DNA of 7,524 nucleotides from Pseudomonadota bacterium. GTDB taxonomy: Bacteria > Desulfobacterota > WTBG01 > CAIYCZ01. Numbering within the stretch: the first letter of the stretch is position 1; every line of letters begins with the position of its first letter. The DNA is taken from positions 1 through 7,524 of the forward strand of contig JAPLIX010000489.1 in assembly GCA_026388865.1 (NCBI GenBank), given 5' to 3'. Position numbers and translations under genes: made by a program. Positions 4,303 to 7,524 of the stretch are shown one piece after another. Below the pieces are notes generated by a model. It saw nothing but the letters and a program-made list of their open reading frames with translations. It was not told the origin of the DNA and did not search any database.

Positions 4303-6105
4303 CTAACTCTCCTTCGCCGTGCAGCGCAATACTTCATGATAGGTGGTGGCTCCCTTCAAGAGCTTTGCTACGGCATTTTCCCGCAGCGGCTTCATGCCCT
4401 TCTGGCAGGCCTGCTTTTTTATTGCTTCAGCCGGTATCTTTTCATCAATCATCTTTTTAATCTCATCGTCAACCGGAAGAACCTCGAACACTCCCTGCCG
4501 GCCGTAGTACCCGGTCTGCCGGCAGAACCTGCAGCCTTTTCCCCGTTTCAGCTCAACCTCATGCTTGAAGGATACGTCAATACCGAGGCTCCACAGGTCT
4601 GCTCCCGACAGTGAATAGGTTTCCGCGCAATGCGGGCACACCGTTCTCACCAGCCGCTGGGCAACTACCCCAAGCAGCGTTGAGCTGATAAGAAACGGCT
4701 CCACGCCAAGATCAAGAAGCCGCGTAACAGAGGACGCCGCATCATTGGTGTGCAGGGTGCTCAGCACCAGGTGCCCGGTGAGCGCAGCCTGAATGGCCTG
4801 GTGCGCTGTCTCCGCGTCGCGTATTTCTCCAACCATGATAATGTCCGGGTCCTGCCGCAGAATGTTTCGCAGAATTGAACTGAAGGTAATATCCACTGCC
4901 GGCTGCACTGCTATCTGGTTGAAATCCTCGCAGACCATTTCAATGGGGTCCTCAACCGTGGTGATATTATTTTCCGGGGTAGAAAGTGAGCGCAGCGCTG
5001 AATAGAGGGTGGTGGTTTTGCCGCTGCCCGTCGGTCCGGTAACCAGGATAATGCCATGCGGCTGCTCCAGGAAATTGCGGAACCGTATCAAATCATAGGA
5101 GGAAAACCCGAGCTCTTCTAAATCCTGAAACAGAATCGAAGAATTGAGAATTCTCAGGACCGCTTTTTCACCAAACGCGACCGGTATGGTGGATACTCTG
5201 CTTTCCACGTCCCGCTCCTCACCCTGCAGCTTGATACGCCCATCCTGGGGTCGCCTTTTTTCTGCGATATTGAGCCGTGAGAGGGCTTTGATCCGCGAAA
5301 TAACCGCATTATGCACCACCCGGGGCATAGTATAGATATTGTGCAGAATGCCGTCAATCCTCAAGCGCACTATGCCCATGTCACGTTTCGGCTCAATATG
5401 AATATCGCTTGCCCGCTGCTCAAGAGCATAATGGAACAGGTACTCTACGGCGTTTTTTATATGCTTATCGGTTGACTCGATTTCACTGACAGATTTTAAC
5501 TTTGAATACTGTTCAAGATTGCCGAGATCCACCAGCGGCGAAACAAGCTCCTGCTCCGCGAGCACTATAGAGCGCTTAAACCCGTAAAACTCTCTAATCA
5601 GCTTGATGATGTCTGATTTAGTACTGACCACCGGAGAAATTTTTAAGCTGCTCACCCGCATAATATCGCGGATCAGCTCCTCATTGAGCGGGTCAACCAT
5701 GGCAATTTTCAGTTCACCGGAGTCACGGGAGATAGGAACAGCCAGATTTTTTATGGCAAAATTTTTGGGTAACGTCTTGGTCACCACCTCCAGGTCAAGC
5801 TCCAGCGGATCGATTTTTTTAAACGGGATGCCGAGCCCCGCTGCTACCTCCCTCATGACCTTCTCTTCGTTCAGGGGCGCTTCCATGCCGTCGTGCTGGA
5901 AGGTGAGATTGAATGCAGCTACAATATCAGAGGGTAAAACGTCGTAGCGGGTACCGCTTCCGTTGGCGCTTATCTCATTGATTTTTTCCAGCCGTTTTAT
6001 CTGCTGATCTTTCTCGGCAAGGATGCGCTGGTGCTGCTCACTGGTTATAATATTTCTCTGGAGCAGGATATCGCATACGTGGTTGAGCGTTAATCCCTGT
6101 TTCAT
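4303..6105 (-). CDS. GspE/PulE/PilB-family secretion or type IV pilus assembly ATPase
   Basis: A 600-residue hexameric ATPase of the type II secretion / type IV pilus family that powers pilin polymerisation or pseudopilus assembly at the inner membrane. Order of domains: an N-terminal MshEN-like segment (about 5-40), a T2SSE-N domain (about 80-175), then the N2 and motor domains from about 210. Motor motifs are complete: Walker A GPTGSGKT (357-364), Asp box TTVEDPIE (382-389), Walker B DIIMVGEIRD (421-430, catalytic E427) and His box LSTLHTND (448-455). A zinc-type tetracysteine is present as C490xxC493 and C525xxC528, as in GspE and PilB but not in PilT retraction ATPases. It is therefore an assembly-type ATPase; GspE versus PilB cannot be settled because no pilin, PilC/GspF or secretin gene is in view. 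The ATG at 6105 has only a weak AAGAG upstream. The partial MshEN and the nearby PilZ gene suggest c-di-GMP control. Confidence 0.93.
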   Translation of the reverse strand: MKQGLTLNHVCDILLQRNIITSEQHQRILAEKDQQIKRLEKINEISANGSGTRYDVLPSDIVAAFNLTFQHDGMEAPLNEEKVMREVAAGLGIPFKKIDPLELDLEVVTKTLPKNFAIKNLAVPISRDSGELKIAMVDPLNEELIRDIMRVSSLKISPVVSTKSDIIKLIREFYGFKRSIVLAEQELVSPLVDLGNLEQYSKLKSVSEIESTDKHIKNAVEYLFHYALEQRASDIHIEPKRDMGIVRLRIDGILHNIYTMPRVVHNAVISRIKALSRLNIAEKRRPQDGRIKLQGEERDVESRVSTIPVAFGEKAVLRILNSSILFQDLEELGFSSYDLIRFRNFLEQPHGIILVTGPTGSGKTTTLYSALRSLSTPENNITTVEDPIEMVCEDFNQIAVQPAVDITFSSILRNILRQDPDIIMVGEIRDAETAHQAIQAALTGHLVLSTLHTNDAASSVTRLLDLGVEPFLISSTLLGVVAQRLVRTVCPHCAETYSLSGADLWSLGIDVSFKHEVELKRGKGCRFCRQTGYYGRQGVFEVLPVDDEIKKMIDEKIPAEAIKKQACQKGMKPLRENAVAKLLKGATTYHEVLRCTAKES

Positions 6106-6327
6106 GCTGCACTCTTGATTGCCTGTCTTAATTAAACATATCAGCTGCTAATCATCCGGCGGCGTGCTTTAATAATAATACATTATGTAATCGTACCGAA
6201 AGCCTCTTTTATTTAATTTAATATAGCATAAGTCCTTCAAGCTCAATAAGTTTTCAGTAATGAGCAGCAAAAAAAGCACGGTTGCAGATAACCGTGCCCT
6301 TGGCAGTTGTCAGCGTTCACGAAATAT
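6106..6327. other. Intergenic region with terminator and presumed ATPase promoter
   Basis: This 222-bp spacer holds the terminator of the radical SAM gene (6297-6269) and, after it, about 160 bp of AT-rich sequence that should contain the promoter of the ATPase gene. Only weak sigma-70-like elements are visible on the minus strand: TTGAGC (6246-6241) with TATATT 15 bp away, or TTGAAG (6240-6235) with TTAAAT 18 bp away. An imperfect 15-bp palindrome, AATACATTATGTAAT, lies at 6177-6191 and could be an operator. No convincing gene is seen. Confidence 0.5.
6269..6297 (-). terminator. Rho-independent terminator of the radical SAM gene
   Basis: On the minus strand GCACGGTT (6297-6290), a 6-nt loop ATCTGC, and AACCGTGC (6283-6276) form a perfect 8-bp GC-rich stem followed by seven T residues (6275-6269). 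It lies 30 nt after the stop codon of the upstream radical SAM gene and separates it from the ATPase/rfaE2/pilZ group. Confidence 0.92.
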
Positions 6328-7524
6328 TTAAAAGCCTTCTTCCGCTTCCCCGCTCATTTTTTTTACATCAGAGGCCATTTCTATGGCCATCTTCACATAC
6401 TGCTTGGCCATGGCCCGGCGGAAGCGGTTGCCGGAGAACATGAACTGCAGCTGTTGCAGAAACGCTTTGGGCCGCACGTAGGTTTTTACCCAGAAGCCGC
6501 TGAAAATCTCCTGCAGTTTTTCAGGCGGAATATTTGTCTTGATGACTGATTTGCCGAAGCCGTAATCCTTCCAGTTGTAGCTGGTTATCATATCCTTAGC
6601 CTTCAAATCCTCAAACATATCAGTGCCCGGGAAAGGGACTGCCAGGGAGCCGACGATAAACGAGCAGTGGGCCGGATAGAGATATTTCCCGTAGTCAAGA
6701 ATCGCCTGCAGTGATTCCTCGGTATCCTCGGGCAGCCCGAACAGGAGATACACTGACACCATGATATCAAGCTCGTGTTCAAGGGTATCCATCATGCTTT
6801 CAACGGCGCCTGCGTCAAATCCCTCTTTGCCGCATAATTGCCTCATTTTGGGGTCAGGCGTCTCCAGCCCGAAAACAATTTTAAACAGCCCGTTTTTCTT
6901 CATCCGCTGCCATAAATCCTGATAGCTCAAAAAAATGTCTTCACGGGTTTCATAATACCAGTAGAGTTTCTCCCCGCATTTCTCAAGCTCATCCAGGAAT
7001 CCCTCCATCTGAGAGCGCACCAGAAACGAGGCATCATCCTGGAAAAAGAAGGTATCGTGATTAAAGTTTTTCTTCACCCACACCATCTCTTCAACAATCC
7101 TGGCGGGATTCCTGCGGCGCACGCCTTCATGGACTTTCCACGTGATGCAGTAGGGGCAGCGGTAGGGGCAGCCCCGCGAGGATGAAGTCGCGAGCAGCCG
7201 GTTCCCGACCCAGTGGTATTTATCCAGCGGGAACAGGTGCCAGGCGGGAAAAGGCAGGGAATCAATGTCAGGGATGGGCGCGCGGTCCGGGTTGCGGACG
7301 ATCGAGCCGCTCGAGTCCCGGAAGGTTATACCCTGCACCGTGGCAAGAGGCTCCCCTGCCTCAAGCGCTTTACAGAGATGGCTGATGGTTGCCTCGCCCT
7401 CGCCGCGCACCACGATATCCAGCTCCGGGCATTCATCCAGTGATTCGCGGTCGGTAAAGCTGAAATGGGGACCGCCGGCAATGGTTATAATGTCCGGGCT
7501 GATCTCTTTTTTAGCGCGGCGGAA
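6328..7524 (-). CDS. B12-binding-domain radical SAM protein (C-terminal 398 aa, N-terminus outside the window)
   Basis: The frame is open to the window edge, so the gene begins beyond 7524. The first visible part (SPDIITIAGGPHFSF...LDIVVRGEGEATI, about residues 9-47) is the end of a cobalamin-binding Rossmann domain, with the GGPH and VRGEGE motifs usual in this superfamily. The linker LPFPAW (90-95) leads to the radical SAM core: SRGCPYRCPYC with C119, C123 and C126 (CxxxCxxC), then FFQDD (160-164), GLETPDP (219-225) and GLPEDT (263-268) as barrel motifs. The final about 100 residues form a C-terminal region of unknown role. Family members include methyltransferases, cyclases and hopanoid or chlorophyll enzymes, so the substrate cannot be assigned here. 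The GTG at 7413 is an internal valine in the B12 domain, not a start. A strong terminator follows, so it belongs to a different transcript from the ATPase gene. Confidence 0.92.
   Translation of the reverse strand, partial: FRRAKKEISPDIITIAGGPHFSFTDRESLDECPELDIVVRGEGEATISHLCKALEAGEPLATVQGITFRDSSGSIVRNPDRAPIPDIDSLPFPAWHLFPLDKYHWVGNRLLATSSSRGCPYRCPYCITWKVHEGVRRRNPARIVEEMVWVKKNFNHDTFFFQDDASFLVRSQMEGFLDELEKCGEKLYWYYETREDIFLSYQDLWQRMKKNGLFKIVFGLETPDPKMRQLCGKEGFDAGAVESMMDTLEHELDIMVSVYLLFGLPEDTEESLQAILDYGKYLYPAHCSFIVGSLAVPFPGTDMFEDLKAKDMITSYNWKDYGFGKSVIKTNIPPEKLQEIFSGFWVKTYVRPKAFLQQLQFMFSGNRFRRAMAKQYVKMAIEMASDVKKMSGEAEEGF

Noticed and set aside
4228..4614. Plus-strand open frame of 128 codons
   Set aside because: It runs through the heptamer repeats and then antisense to the ATPase C-terminus. 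Its N-terminal translation is simply the repeat (HSAISIPHSAISIP).
5603..5947. Plus-strand open frame of 114 codons
   Set aside because: Antisense shadow of the ATPase gene; serine/arginine-rich low-complexity translation typical of a reverse-frame artefact.
6328..7413. Radical SAM gene starting at the GTG at 7413
   Set aside because: The frame continues upstream with clear B12-domain sequence (PDIITIAGGPHFSF), so the GTG is an internal valine codon and the gene is cut by the window edge.

Overview
All recognisable genes lie on the minus strand, so the window is described from high to low coordinates. It looks like a chromosomal piece of a Gram-negative, anaerobic or facultative bacterium. 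A heptose-adenylyltransferase points to LPS or surface-glycan synthesis, a class III (glycyl-radical) ribonucleotide reductase points to growth without oxygen, and a GspE/PilB-type ATPase next to a PilZ protein points to pili or secretion with c-di-GMP input. The gene styles and the short heptamer-like intergenic repeats recall Desulfobacterota, Nitrospirota, Omnitrophota or similar lineages. This is an impression only: no rRNA or other marker gene is present.

Layout in transcription order. (1) 7524-6328: the C-terminal 398 residues of a B12-binding-domain radical SAM protein, closed by a clear intrinsic terminator at 6297-6269. (2) 6105-3220: a GspE/PilB/PulE-family ATPase, then, after a 134-bp spacer carrying heptamer repeats, an RfaE2-type nucleotidyltransferase that starts at TTG, then a PilZ-domain protein 4 nt behind it. 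(3) 3219-2934: an intergenic promoter region with a good match to the NrdR operator. (4) 2933-804: nrdD, the class III ribonucleoside-triphosphate reductase with an ATP-cone, zinc cysteines and glycyl-radical loop. (5) 803-499: a 305-bp non-coding spacer with repeated CACAGAGAA motifs, inverted repeats and a 17-A tract. (6) 498-238: a small CPRC thioredoxin/glutaredoxin-like protein. (7) 207-1: the start of the NrdD-activating radical SAM enzyme (NrdG2 type), which continues past the window edge.

The most coherent system is nrdD / redoxin / nrdG: a reductase, a probable dedicated dithiol electron donor, and the activase that installs the glycyl radical. A vicinal Cys-Cys in the NrdD catalytic region and the linked redoxin suggest reduction by a thioredoxin-like protein rather than by formate. 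The NrdR-box-like site in front of nrdD suggests nucleotide-dependent repression. I found no wholly new system. The items most worth following up are the NrdR box, the redoxin-linked class III RNR, the 17-bp duplication of the redoxin start region, and the two repeat-bearing spacers.
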